Part shown: positions 9,603 through 19,233 of the stretch, piece by piece
Numbering within the stretch: position 1 is the first letter of the stretch
Layout: every line of letters begins with the position of its first letter
Source of the DNA: an uncultured Lachnospiraceae bacterium
GTDB taxonomy: Bacteria > Bacillota > Clostridia > Lachnospirales > Lachnospiraceae
Direction: 5' to 3'
DNA: 64,000 nucleotides
Assembly (NCBI GenBank): GCA_947650005.1
Contig: CANSTU010000003.1
Location: forward strand, 27,049 to 91,048
Made by a program: the position numbers and the translations under genes
The notes under the pieces: model-generated
Database searches by the model: none
What the model saw: the letters and a program-made list of their open reading frames with translations, nothing else
What the model was told of the DNA's origin: nothing

Positions 9603-9833
9603 TCATTTCCCCGGCGCATCCACAAAGACCATCATGGCCGGCGTAGGGATTCGCAGAGATATGGCTCCTGCCGGGCAGTCAAATACACACGCATTGCAGT
9701 GCCAGCATTCCTCTGGATACCGAATGACCGGCGTTTGCTTTCTTACTTCCTGAAGACCATATGCGTCCACAGGGCAGATATCCACGCAGTGATGGCAGGC
9801 AATACACTTCTCTTTCTTTATAATAGGCGGCAT
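9603..9833 (-). CDS. 4Fe-4S dicluster ferredoxin (AprB-like small subunit)
   Basis: CIACHHCVDICPVDAYG and CWHCNACVFDCPAGAISL. Confidence 0.88.
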   Translation of the reverse strand: MPPIIKKEKCIACHHCVDICPVDAYGLQEVRKQTPVIRYPEECWHCNACVFDCPAGAISLRIPTPAMMVFVDAPGK

Positions 9834-9935
9834 GTCTCATCCTTCCTTTCAGTTCTTATTCCCGGAAACGGTTCGTTTCTGTTTGCTCCCGTCTTCCCAC
9901 AAAAGCGGGCACTCAAAACAGGGAGAAGAAAAATA

Positions 9936-11621
9936 TTAATTTGTAATTTTATCTCTCCAGTCCACCTCTGGGCCCTCTTCTCCCTTTTGGATCACGACGA
10001 ATTTATTGTTCAGCATGGGATTCGTGAAGGGATAATCCACCCGATTATGTTTTCCCCGGGTCTCCTTACGCTCCATAGCACTGCAAAACGCCAGTTCCCC
10101 CACCAGGGCCAGGTCTTCCACCTCCAGGCATCTCATAAATTCGTGTCCGTCCGCACAATGAACGTCCTTCGCCTTTTCCTGAATTCGTTTCAAATGCCGT
10201 AAACCGGTGGTCAAAAGATGCTCGCTGCGCACATCTGAGCCGCAATAATCCGTCATCACCTGCTGAATTGCCACATTGATCTCTTTCCAGGATGGTGTGG
10301 CCGTATCAGCCTTCCGTTCCAGGATCCGACTATAGTGGGCAGCACGCTCTTCTACCACAGCCATATGTTCTGCCTCCACGATCCGCCCCGCTTCGCTATA
10401 TTTTGCCGCACTGATCCCCGCGATATGGCCAAAGGTGGCGGCGCCTCCCATGTCGGCCCGAAAATTTCCTGTCTCGTCACCCGCTGCAAAAAGGCCCAAA
10501 ACCGTACATTCCGCATCCACGGATATATCGATTCCCCCTCCAATGCCGCCGCCTTCCTTTCCGTCAAATTCCACCATATGTTTTCTGAAATCGAATCCCT
10601 CTTCCTTCAGATGATCCAGCGTACCAACGTTTCCTTCGTTAGTAAGCCCCCACAGCATATAGTCCAAATCCTCATCGGATACTTCGGAACAGTTCATGAA
10701 CACGGGTTCCCCCTGGGAACGTTTCAGGGAAAACATCTCCCGCCATACATCCCCTGCCAGATCTCCGTACTCCTTGGACGGTTTTGTGACAAATGGCCCA
10801 AGCGGCCTTCCATTCATATCGCTGTATACCCCAATCCACGTCGCCTTGCCGCCCCGGTTGAAATACTTACACCCAGCTCCGTTTCCGGTGAGATCCAGAT
10901 TCACCAGCCTCGCGCCGGCGCGATAAGCCGCAGCTCGCCCAGTACACACATTGGATGGACACCCGGCGCTGTTGAACATCCAGCCCATGGTTTTGGAGCC
11001 GAACAGACGATTCGCATTTCCTGTGGCGAGAATCACGCTTTTGGCACGGATGACCTGCATTCTGGGATATTCCTGCGTCAAGTCGATACAAATCCCTCCA
11101 ACGGCCCGCCCGTCCCCATCCGTTATCACCTCTGTAAACGGATGATGGTTCAGGATCGTAATGCCCCGCGCTGTGGCCTGCTTCGTAAAGATGATTTTCT
11201 GATCCTTTCCCGCATATTTCAACCATATGCGCAAATGGCCCGGTTTAGCATGTCCATTGAACTCCCAGTCCCCATGCTCCCGCATGCCCACGCCCCAGGC
11301 ATCCCAATCTTTGACACGTTCAAAGCATTCCGCAACATATCTGCGCACCAGATTCATGTCATTGTTTCCGCCCACCTGGGATTCGTTCATTTCTCGAATA
11401 AACTCGCCGGGATCCTCACCGTGCACCTCAGGGATATAGCAGAGAAAATGATCGTTCCCGGTAGCCCCGCAGCCGCTTCTCTTTGAATTAGCTTTTTCCG
11501 CCACAATAACCTTGGCACCCTGATCCGCCGCAGCGATCGCCGCCATCAGCCCGGCAACACCTCCTCCGGCCACAAGGACATCACATTCCAGCGGTACATT
11601 CCTTTCAATCTGTCCAGCCAT
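9936..11621 (-). CDS. FAD-dependent oxidoreductase (fumarate reductase / AprA-like flavoprotein)
   Basis: CDVLVAGGGVAGLMAAIAAADQGAKVIVAEK, ...GLFAAGDETGNF; start MAGQIERN with GAGGATTATT SD. Confidence 0.9.
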   Translation of the reverse strand: MAGQIERNVPLECDVLVAGGGVAGLMAAIAAADQGAKVIVAEKANSKRSGCGATGNDHFLCYIPEVHGEDPGEFIREMNESQVGGNNDMNLVRRYVAECFERVKDWDAWGVGMREHGDWEFNGHAKPGHLRIWLKYAGKDQKIIFTKQATARGITILNHHPFTEVITDGDGRAVGGICIDLTQEYPRMQVIRAKSVILATGNANRLFGSKTMGWMFNSAGCPSNVCTGRAAAYRAGARLVNLDLTGNGAGCKYFNRGGKATWIGVYSDMNGRPLGPFVTKPSKEYGDLAGDVWREMFSLKRSQGEPVFMNCSEVSDEDLDYMLWGLTNEGNVGTLDHLKEEGFDFRKHMVEFDGKEGGGIGGGIDISVDAECTVLGLFAAGDETGNFRADMGGAATFGHIAGISAAKYSEAGRIVEAEHMAVVEERAAHYSRILERKADTATPSWKEINVAIQQVMTDYCGSDVRSEHLLTTGLRHLKRIQEKAKDVHCADGHEFMRCLEVEDLALVGELAFCSAMERKETRGKHNRVDYPFTNPMLNNKFVVIQKGEEGPEVDWRDKITN

Positions 11622-11896
11622 AATAATCCTCCATGGTTGATGCACCTGCGAATTTGGGCGCAAGCACAAATTTTCCTGTGAAAATCCTATTTTTCACAGT
11701 TTCCTCTTCCTTTCTTTGGTCTGCCGTCCGATGCATCGATGACTGCAACAAATATCTGTCTTACATTATAATTATAAAATCCGCCTGTCGTAATGTCTAA
11801 TACCTTATCCCGATCACTTTATAACCCCTTGGCTATATCGTTTTCATTTATGGCGCGCGCAGATCAGGGAGGCCGAAAATTTCAATTCTATTCTTG

Positions 11897-12003
11897 GCTC
11901 CCATCTGCGCGCTTTAACGCGTGTAATCTTATACCCATCCGCATTTTAGCACGCACTCAAATCAGGAGGATTGAAAATGCCAATTTTCAATCTTATACCC
12001 CTG
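11897..12003 (-). repeat. Cluster of stem-loop/SD elements without an adjacent start codon
   Basis: Minus strand: GATTGAAAATtggcATTTTCAATCCTCCTGATTTGAGTGCGTGCTAAAATGCGGATGGG...ACGCGTTAAAGCGCGCAGATGGGAG. Confidence 0.65.
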
Positions 12004-12096
12004 CATATCGCAGGCATAGCCTGCGAGACTGCTGCCAACAAAGAGTCTGAAGCATAGTTTCAAACTTGTATCCTCAGTCAAATGAGCGCAAAAGGA

Positions 12097-12135
12097 CGCC
12101 GGGAAACAGAGTAGGGTTCTGCCTGTTTCCCGGCG
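12097..12135 (-). terminator. Rho-independent terminator candidate
   Basis: cgccgggaaacag / ctgtttcccggcg 13-bp stem downstream of the DUF4038-type gene. Confidence 0.75.
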
Positions 12136-12147
12136 TTTTAAATGTCC

Positions 12148-13715
12148 TTAATCTCTTTTTACCCGCGTCAGCCTGACAGCCATGTAAGGCTTCGCAGGAA
12201 GTTTCACCTGAAAGCTACCGCTGCAAAGTCCGATATTGGTCACGGACATATCCCAGGTATCGATCACATCCACGTCGAAGGTCTGATCCGGGTAGTGAAA
12301 AGGGCGCATGTTGGGCCGATTGGCCCCGTAATAAAACAATAGACAGTCTCTTTTCGCCGCAGGGCCGCTGTTGGAAGCACAGGTTTCGTCAAACATACAA
12401 GGCACCGGCTCCATATAGCCGCCGTTTTCCTCCATGATTCGGCGCAGAAATGCAATGCGTGCAGGGCTGCTGCCTTTCAGGGTTCCTCCATGGGACCACC
12501 AGATCACTCCGTCTTCTGTCTCATAAGTTTCCCCATGTTGTCCATAGCCGCCGCGCGTATAGGCTTCCCAAAAGCGCCGTGTCATTTCTTCGCCGCTGAT
12601 ATTGCCCCACCCAAAAGGCAGATCCCCTTCATAGGCAATTTCATCCAGGACGCACGGCTTCCCGTACTGTGTGCGCCACAAATCCGTATTTTCCGCCGTA
12701 CGGTAGAGATCGATACGCTGGATACTACAGTGGGTAATCCAGGCCCGGGAATGGTCATACATGGTCATACAGTTATGTATGGAACGCAGATGGCGGTATG
12801 GATCCTGTTTGCAGACCGTTGCAGCGTTGGATTCCCACGCCTTCATTTCTTTCCACGTAAACAGATCGAATTCATTGGCCATCGCCCACCACACATTGTG
12901 AAAAGCCGATAGTCGGTTCACCACATACTTCAAATAAAAATTCTCATTCTCCAAACCCATTTTAGAAAAGCCCCATCTGTCATAAGGGTGGAACAGAATC
13001 AGATCGGCTTCCACGCCCATCTCGCCCAGCCGCTCAATGCATGCCTCTATATGGGCAAAGTACGCCGGGTCAGGCCTGGAAAATCCCACACCTTTTCTGG
13101 CTCTTCAATGGAAAATTGCAGTCTCTCATAGCTATTAAAGCTATCTCCCGCCCGCTCTTTCAATTTCTTTTCGCTATAGTCCTCCGGAGCCCAGGGCGCG
13201 TCCGGCTTTCTCTCAAAGGGATATCTCTCCGGCTCTCTCAGGTTATAGACGTAATGTTTGGGAAAAATGCAGAATCTGAGCTTGTTCATATGCGCCGCTT
13301 CCAGGCTTCTGAGGGTTTCCTCGCGCACCTTCTCATCCTGCAATTCCCACACATAGCAGGTGGTTCCTACCGGATAATAAGGAGCCCCGTCCTCATAGGC
13401 AAAATGAAAGGTATCAGCCACCCGCACCGGCCCATGATTTCCTTCCTTCGCCGCTCCCACGGGAATCTTCACCTCCTGCGTCTCGCCCCAGCTCGTGCTG
13501 ACAAGGCACCGATATTCCATCGCAAAGGAGGGCATGAAACGGAGTCTATAGATTCCGTCGCCATCATAAAAACCTTCCGCATCCTTTCTCTCCGCATCAC
13601 AGGAAAAGCTTCCCTTCACCCATTGTTCCACAAAGGGATTTCCTTCCGCAGGCCCTTCCAAAACCAGCTCCAACACTCCGTATTTCTTTCCCTCTTTTGT
13701 ATACGATTTCAGCAT
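12148..13715 (-). pseudogene. DUF5060/DUF4038 (apiosidase-like) glycoside hydrolase interrupted by a frameshift near 13080
   Basis: ORFs 13047..13715 and 12148..13089 are consecutive parts; one extra T in GATTTTCC would give ...EKVWDFSRPDPAYFAHIEACIE... Confidence 0.75.
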
Positions 13716-13800
13716 ATCGCCTTCTCATCCTTTCCGTTTCTTCCAGCTGCACGCTTTCCGGTAATGCGTGCATGGCAAAGCCCCATCACAGCAGGCATTG

Positions 13801-14487
13801 TTAGCGGCCGCACAGATCCCGTATTACTTCTCCGGCCATGATCAGTCCAGCCACGCTGGGGACAAACGCTACGCTGCCAGGAACGTCTGCCCCTGGCGGT
13901 TTCATCGCTTCTTCCCGAGAATAGACGACCTTCAGGCTGTCCACCCCTCTTTTGCGCAGCTCCCTTCGCATGACCCGCGCAAGGGGGCACACGCTGGTTT
14001 CATAGATATCCGCCACCTCAAACCGGGTGGGATCCAGTTTATTTCCGGCTCCCATACTGCTGATCACCGGCACGCCCGCCCTTCTGGCGCACTGGATCAG
14101 TTCCAGCTTGGCCGTCACCGTATCCACCGCATCCACCACATAGTCGCAGTCCGAGAAATCAAAGGTATGGGCATTCTCCGGAAGGAAGAAGCATTCCCGC
14201 CCCTCCACCTGCGCCCAGGAATTGATGGACATAATTCGCTCCCTCATCACCTCTGTTTTAAACCGGCCCACCGTATCCAACGTGGCAATGATCTGACGGT
14301 TCACATTGGACAGGGCCACCCGGTCGCTATCCACCAGAAGGAAACGGCCCACACCGCTTCGCGCCAGCGCCTCCGTGGCATGTCCTCCTACTCCTCCGAT
14401 TCCGAATACCGCCACCTTTTTCTTTTCCAGTTGTTCCACGCCCTCCCGGCCAACCAAAAGCGCAGTTCTGACGAATTGTTCCTGCAT
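13801..14487 (-). CDS. tcdA: tRNA threonylcarbamoyladenosine dehydratase
   Basis: VAVFGIGGVGGHATEALARSGVGRFLLVDSDRVALSNVNRQ. Confidence 0.92.
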   Translation of the reverse strand: MQEQFVRTALLVGREGVEQLEKKKVAVFGIGGVGGHATEALARSGVGRFLLVDSDRVALSNVNRQIIATLDTVGRFKTEVMRERIMSINSWAQVEGRECFFLPENAHTFDFSDCDYVVDAVDTVTAKLELIQCARRAGVPVISSMGAGNKLDPTRFEVADIYETSVCPLARVMRRELRKRGVDSLKVVYSREEAMKPPGADVPGSVAFVPSVAGLIMAGEVIRDLCGR

Positions 14488-14515
14488 TTCTATCCCCCTG
14501 CTTCCACGGGCGGGC

Positions 14516-14977
14516 CTATCCCTCCTTGAGCACTTCCAGCATCTGTGCAGGATTCTCTGCCGCCTTTACTTTACCGAAGGCCTTCACAATAGTCCCCTCT
14601 TCATCGATCAGATAGGTGGTCCGTACCACCCCCATGCTCACCTTCCCATAATTTTTCTTCTCCTGCCACACGTCATAGGCCTGGATACAGGAAAGCTCCG
14701 GATCGGAAAGCAGGGTAAAGGGCAGGCCATATTTCTCCGCAAATTTTTTATGGGATGCCACGCTATCCTTGCTCACGCCTAGGACCGTCGCTCCCTTTTC
14801 CCCAAACTGAGGATACAATTCTCCGAAATTACATGCCTGCTTTGTACAGCCCGGCGTATTGTCCCTGGGATAGAAATATAAAATCACCTTTTTACCCCTG
14901 TACTCCTCCAACGTATGAATCTTTCCGTCCTGATCCGGTAAAGAAAATGACGGCGCTTTCGTTCCTTCTTTTAACAT
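14516..14977 (-). CDS. bcp: Thioredoxin-dependent thiol peroxidase (BCP-type peroxiredoxin)
   Basis: FYPRDNTPGCTKQACNF. Confidence 0.93.
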   Translation of the reverse strand: MLKEGTKAPSFSLPDQDGKIHTLEEYRGKKVILYFYPRDNTPGCTKQACNFGELYPQFGEKGATVLGVSKDSVASHKKFAEKYGLPFTLLSDPELSCIQAYDVWQEKKNYGKVSMGVVRTTYLIDEEGTIVKAFGKVKAAENPAQMLEVLKEG

Positions 14978-15128
14978 TCCGTACTCCTTTCCATACTCTT
15001 CTTATAGTGGCATGACATTCCGCCGGGATATCCTTCCGTTTCACTCCAGTCTGGACACGCCTAACGTTATAACCGTATTTTCTCCCATCCGTCCCTTTTA
15101 ATGGGCATTTAGATGAAAGCGTCCCGCA

Positions 15129-15380
15129 TCATTCGTCCCGCCCCTCTTTTACCAAATACCGATCCAGGCTCGTCAATAATTCCCCCTCCTCCCCTTTTGG
15201 ATTGACCATCCTCAGCTTCAGGGGCTTGCCTGTTCCAAGGGCGCATACGCCCAGGACAGACTTGGCATCCACGCTGTAGCTGCCAGCCTCCAGATCGTAT
15301 TCCCCTTCAAACTTTCTCATGGTATTGACGAACTGCCATACTTCGTCCGCATCCTTTAAAATCACTGTCACTGCATCCAT
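15129..15380 (-). CDS. HPr-like protein lacking the catalytic His
   Basis: SVDAKSVLGVCALGTGKPLKLRMV resembles the HPr Ser46 region; no H-A-R-P motif. Confidence 0.75.
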   Translation of the reverse strand: MDAVTVILKDADEVWQFVNTMRKFEGEYDLEAGSYSVDAKSVLGVCALGTGKPLKLRMVNPKGEEGELLTSLDRYLVKEGRDE

Positions 15381-15440
15381 ACGTCTCCATCCTTTCGGCT
15401 CGCCTATGTTACAGTCACAGTATTTCCTTCTTTTTCCATG

Positions 15441-16775
15441 CTATTCAGCCAGCGTTCTCTTCCATACCCCCTTTTTATAATAGTACAAAGACAACACCGT
15501 CGCCGCTCCCCATCCGATGGGCCAGGACAACCAGATCCCCGTCGTCCCCAGCACGGAAGACAGAACAAACGCCAGAACCACGCGCAGCAATAAATCCGTG
15601 AATGTAGCGATCATAAACTCCTTCATCGCCCCGGACCCGCGCAGCACGCCATCCGCCATCAGCTTCATCCCCACCACAAAATAGAAAGGGGATACGATCC
15701 GCAGGAATGCGATGCCCGTCTGACCGGCCAAACCGCCCTCCCCTTTCAGGAACAAAGACAACGCCGGCCCGGCTCCCAGAAAATAGGCCGCAAAGAATAC
15801 CGCCGTGACGACAGCCGACAGTTTCATGGCCGCCTTAAGACCGTCCCGTACCCTATCAGGCTTTCCCGCTCCCAGGTTCTGGGCCGTGAAGCTGCTCGTC
15901 CCATTTCCCAGGGTGGTCAGACTGGTGATGCAAAAGGTATTCAGTTTAATAGCCGCGGAATACCCTGCGATCACAGAGGAACCATAGGAATTGATCAGGC
16001 CTTGAATAAAAATATTTCCCACAGATATGAAGCTCTGCTGTAGAATGCTGGGAACCGCTATCCTGCCTATCCTTCCCAACATTTCCCTGGAAAAGCGTTC
16101 CACGCGCCCCTGCGCCGGAATATCCGCCATCCGCCTTTGAAGCGCCAGCAGAGCGAGAGCGCCGGCAATCCCCTGCGCCAGGAATGTGGCCCAGGCCACT
16201 CCGGCCACACCCCATCCGAATCCCGCCACGAACAGCAGATCCAACACAATATTTCCCAGGGATGAACCGATCAGGAAATATAAAGGCGTCTTAGAATCCC
16301 CCAGGGAAGTAAAAATCCCCGTAGCCACATTATATAGGAAGCAGAAAAGGAACCCACCGATATAAATCCGCAGGTACAGATCCCCTTCCCGGAAAATATT
16401 CTCCGGCGTGTTGATCATTTTCATCAACCCTCTGCTTCCCAGCAGCCCAGCAGCGATGAGCACAGCGGACAAGGCCGCAGAACTGATCAACGTAGTAGAT
16501 ACAGCCGTTTTCATCTTTACATACTGTTTTGCGCCGAAATACTGGGATATCACCACGGAACAGCCGATGTTGCTTCCCACCGCCACCGCCATGAAAATCA
16601 TGGTGATGGGATAGGAAGCCCCAACTGCCGCCAATGCGTCCTCTCCTGCAAATTTTCCGGCAATCACGCTGTCCGCAATATTGTACAACTGCTGGAAAAT
16701 CATGCTGATGAACATCGGTATGGAAAATCTCCGCAGGACACTCTGCGGATTTCCCTGTGTTAAATCTTTGACCAT
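15441..16775 (-). CDS. MATE family efflux transporter
   Basis: Polytopic; LRRFSIPMFISMIFQQLYNIADSVIAGKFAGEDALAAVGASYPI. Confidence 0.95.
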   Translation of the reverse strand: MVKDLTQGNPQSVLRRFSIPMFISMIFQQLYNIADSVIAGKFAGEDALAAVGASYPITMIFMAVAVGSNIGCSVVISQYFGAKQYVKMKTAVSTTLISSAALSAVLIAAGLLGSRGLMKMINTPENIFREGDLYLRIYIGGFLFCFLYNVATGIFTSLGDSKTPLYFLIGSSLGNIVLDLLFVAGFGWGVAGVAWATFLAQGIAGALALLALQRRMADIPAQGRVERFSREMLGRIGRIAVPSILQQSFISVGNIFIQGLINSYGSSVIAGYSAAIKLNTFCITSLTTLGNGTSSFTAQNLGAGKPDRVRDGLKAAMKLSAVVTAVFFAAYFLGAGPALSLFLKGEGGLAGQTGIAFLRIVSPFYFVVGMKLMADGVLRGSGAMKEFMIATFTDLLLRVVLAFVLSSVLGTTGIWLSWPIGWGAATVLSLYYYKKGVWKRTLAE

Positions 16776-16852
16776 ATATATCTCCTGCACAGCGTTATGA
16801 CAATATTCTACCCATTTTATGCCGTTCGGTCAATCCATACAGAAAAAACTAC

Positions 16853-16940
16853 AAGACAACCGCATTTAACTGTTGCTGATCCTCTCCGGATATAATTCTG
16901 CCAGATACATAAACTGCAACGGTTTAAATGCGGTTGTCCT
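16853..16940. repeat. Long intergenic hairpin, about 24-bp arms
   Basis: aagacaaccgcatttaactgttgc / gcaacggtttaaatgcggttgtcct. Confidence 0.75.
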
Positions 16941-17071
16941 GGAAACCCACCCTTTTTCCATTTTTCATTTACAGCCATAAAAATCTTTGCATAATGGGCC
17001 GGATGTATGGTAACCGCCAGGTCTTCACACGATCTATGCGGTAAATACACGGCTAAATAAGCTATTGTCTC

Positions 17072-18820
17072 TTATTCCACATCCTGTAACGCCGCAAAAT
17101 CTTCCTCTCCTGTACGGACCTTCACGACCCTATCCACCTGGTATACAAAAATCTTTCCATCACCGATATGGCCTGTATACAATACCTTCTTGGCCGCTTC
17201 TATCACCATATCCACTGGGATTTTGCTGACTACAACCTCCACCTTTACTTTGGGCAGGAGGGTCGCATCCATTTCCACGCCGCGGTACATTTCCCCGGCG
17301 CCTTTCTGCACACCGCATCCCATAACCTGTGTGACGGTCATGCCCGTAACGCCCAGCTCGTTCATGGCCTTCTTCAAATGATCATACCGGGACAGCTTTG
17401 CGATGATGACCACCTTATGGATGTCTGCGGCGTTGACTGTCGGCATTTCTACCACCTTGACAGCGGCATCCTTCTGCGCTTTAGAGGCCTGAGCATAATC
17501 CTGCGTACCCAAATCCGTATTTTCATTCACTTCCATGGTCATCGTGTTGGAAACATCCATGATACTGAATCCGGAATAGGCAGAGGCAAGACCATGTTCA
17601 CAGGAATCCAGTCCCACAATCTCCTCCTCTTCACTTACGCGCAGCCCCACAGCCAAACGAATTGCCAGAAAAGTGACCGTAATCAGAACCACGGTCCAGG
17701 CCGCTACTGCCCCGACTCCCAGAAGCTGCAGGCCCAGCTGACGCAGGCCGCCGCCATAAAACAGGCCTACAACGCTGTCATTTCCTGGAGCTGAAGCGGT
17801 AGCGAACAATCCAACTGCGATAGTTCCCCAGATTCCGTTGAGGCAGTGTACAGCTACCGCCCCCACAGGATCATCCACATGCAGCCTATGGTCCAAGAGC
17901 CAGACGCCGAACACCACCAACAGCCCTGCCACAGCGCCGATCACCGTTGCACCCAGGGCATCCGTCACATCACAAGGGGCCGTAATGGCCACCAACCCTG
18001 CCAGAGACGCGTTTAGGCACATGGACACATCCGGTTTCTTGTACTTTATCCAGGTAAATACCATGCAGACCACGGTGGCAATGGCAGGCGCAATGGTTGT
18101 GGTGAGGAATACAGACCCCAGCTGGCTCAGAGAGGTACATGCCGCCCCGTTAAAACCGTACCAGCCCAGCCAAAGGATGAACACTCCCAGACAACCAATG
18201 GGAAGGTTATGGCCTGGAAAAGCATTTACCTTCGCCACCTTTCTGTCCTTATCCCGGGTAAACTTCCCGATCCGAGGCCCCAAGATCGCCGCACCCACCA
18301 GTGCGGAAATACCGCCCACCATATGAATTGCACAGGAACCTGCAAAATCATGGAAACCGAGCTGCGCTAGCCAGCCGCCGCCCCAAATCCAGTGCGCCTC
18401 TATAGGATAGATCAGGGCGGAAATCACGCCGGAATAGATACAATAGGACAGAAATTTCGTCCGTTCCGCCATGGCGCCGGAAACAATGGTCGCCGTGGTC
18501 GCGCAGAACACCAAGTTGAAAACAAAATTAGAAAAATCAAAGTTGGCGTAATCCGTAAAAATATCAAAGCCAGGTTTCCCGATCACCCCTGCCATATCTT
18601 CTCCCAGCAGCAGGCCAAATCCGACCAGCACAAACACCACTGTACCGATACAGAAATCCATAAGGTTTTTCATTAGGATATTTCCCGCATTCTTGGCCCT
18701 TGTAAATCCGGTCTCCACCATTGCAAACCCAGCCTGCATCCAGAATACCAGCGCTGCACCAATCAAGAACCAGACGCCGAACACTTCTCCGCTCACGACA
18801 CTCATAATCTCCTCAGACAT
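17072..18820 (-). CDS. amt: Ammonium transporter fused to a C-terminal PII (GlnB/GlnK) domain
   Basis: Amt core (AGFAMVETGFTRAKNAGNILMKN) followed by HKVVIIAKLSRYDHLKKAMNELGVTGMTVTQVMGCGVQKGAGEMYRG...YTGHIGDGKIFVYQVDRVVKVRTGE. Confidence 0.95.
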   Translation of the reverse strand: MSEEIMSVVSGEVFGVWFLIGAALVFWMQAGFAMVETGFTRAKNAGNILMKNLMDFCIGTVVFVLVGFGLLLGEDMAGVIGKPGFDIFTDYANFDFSNFVFNLVFCATTATIVSGAMAERTKFLSYCIYSGVISALIYPIEAHWIWGGGWLAQLGFHDFAGSCAIHMVGGISALVGAAILGPRIGKFTRDKDRKVAKVNAFPGHNLPIGCLGVFILWLGWYGFNGAACTSLSQLGSVFLTTTIAPAIATVVCMVFTWIKYKKPDVSMCLNASLAGLVAITAPCDVTDALGATVIGAVAGLLVVFGVWLLDHRLHVDDPVGAVAVHCLNGIWGTIAVGLFATASAPGNDSVVGLFYGGGLRQLGLQLLGVGAVAAWTVVLITVTFLAIRLAVGLRVSEEEEIVGLDSCEHGLASAYSGFSIMDVSNTMTMEVNENTDLGTQDYAQASKAQKDAAVKVVEMPTVNAADIHKVVIIAKLSRYDHLKKAMNELGVTGMTVTQVMGCGVQKGAGEMYRGVEMDATLLPKVKVEVVVSKIPVDMVIEAAKKVLYTGHIGDGKIFVYQVDRVVKVRTGEEDFAALQDVE

Positions 18821-18886
18821 TTTTACTCCCATCTGCCCGCCTTAACGGGCCCTCAAATCAGGGAGATTGAAACGAAGTTTCAATCT
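18821..18886 (-). repeat. Stem-loop/SD element with upstream hairpin
   Basis: AGATTGAAACttcGTTTCAATCT-CCCTGATTTGAG-GGCCCGTTAAGGCGGGC-AGATGGGAGTAAAA-ATG. Confidence 0.75.
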
Positions 18887-19143
18887 TTTTCCTCCTCATA
18901 GAAAGAAATGCGGAAACTCCGGGACCCTTTGCCAGTAAAAGCCCCTTTGCTCCGCACTTCCTTATCACGACCTGTTTCTGCCTAACGGTACAGCCAATCG
19001 AACCGTTAGGTTTCCGCACGGCGCTCCGTCCGGCCGAAACACCGCGCTCTCCCATGACGGCATGCCAGGATCTGGGAGAATGTGCGCCGTAAGGCGCGCC
19101 ATAAGCAACGAATGCAGCCACGCTTCATCGGTCTGCCCATCGT

Positions 19144-19177
19144 AAAAAGGCGCCACGGATATCCCCGCAGCGCCTTT
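19144..19177 (-). terminator. Terminator downstream of the GH2 gene
   Basis: Minus strand AAAGGCGC...GCGCCTTTTT. Confidence 0.7.
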
Positions 19178-19233
19178 GCTTATGTATCGCATCATAGCAC
19201 CGGCCTGAAACTTTGTCAATGCTTTTCTAGCAA

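Noticed and set aside
9212-9646. Overlapping ORFs in the 9.4 kb palindrome (e.g. 9212..9646 +, 9238..9519 -)
   Set aside because: They arise from the palindrome and overlap the hydrolase 3' end; no codon or homology support.
18858-19219. Small minus ORFs 18858..19121 and 18965..19219 upstream of amt
   Set aside because: No recognisable family, overlapping frames, several local hairpins (e.g. cctaacggt/accgttagg at 18981-19010); more likely untranslated or decayed DNA.
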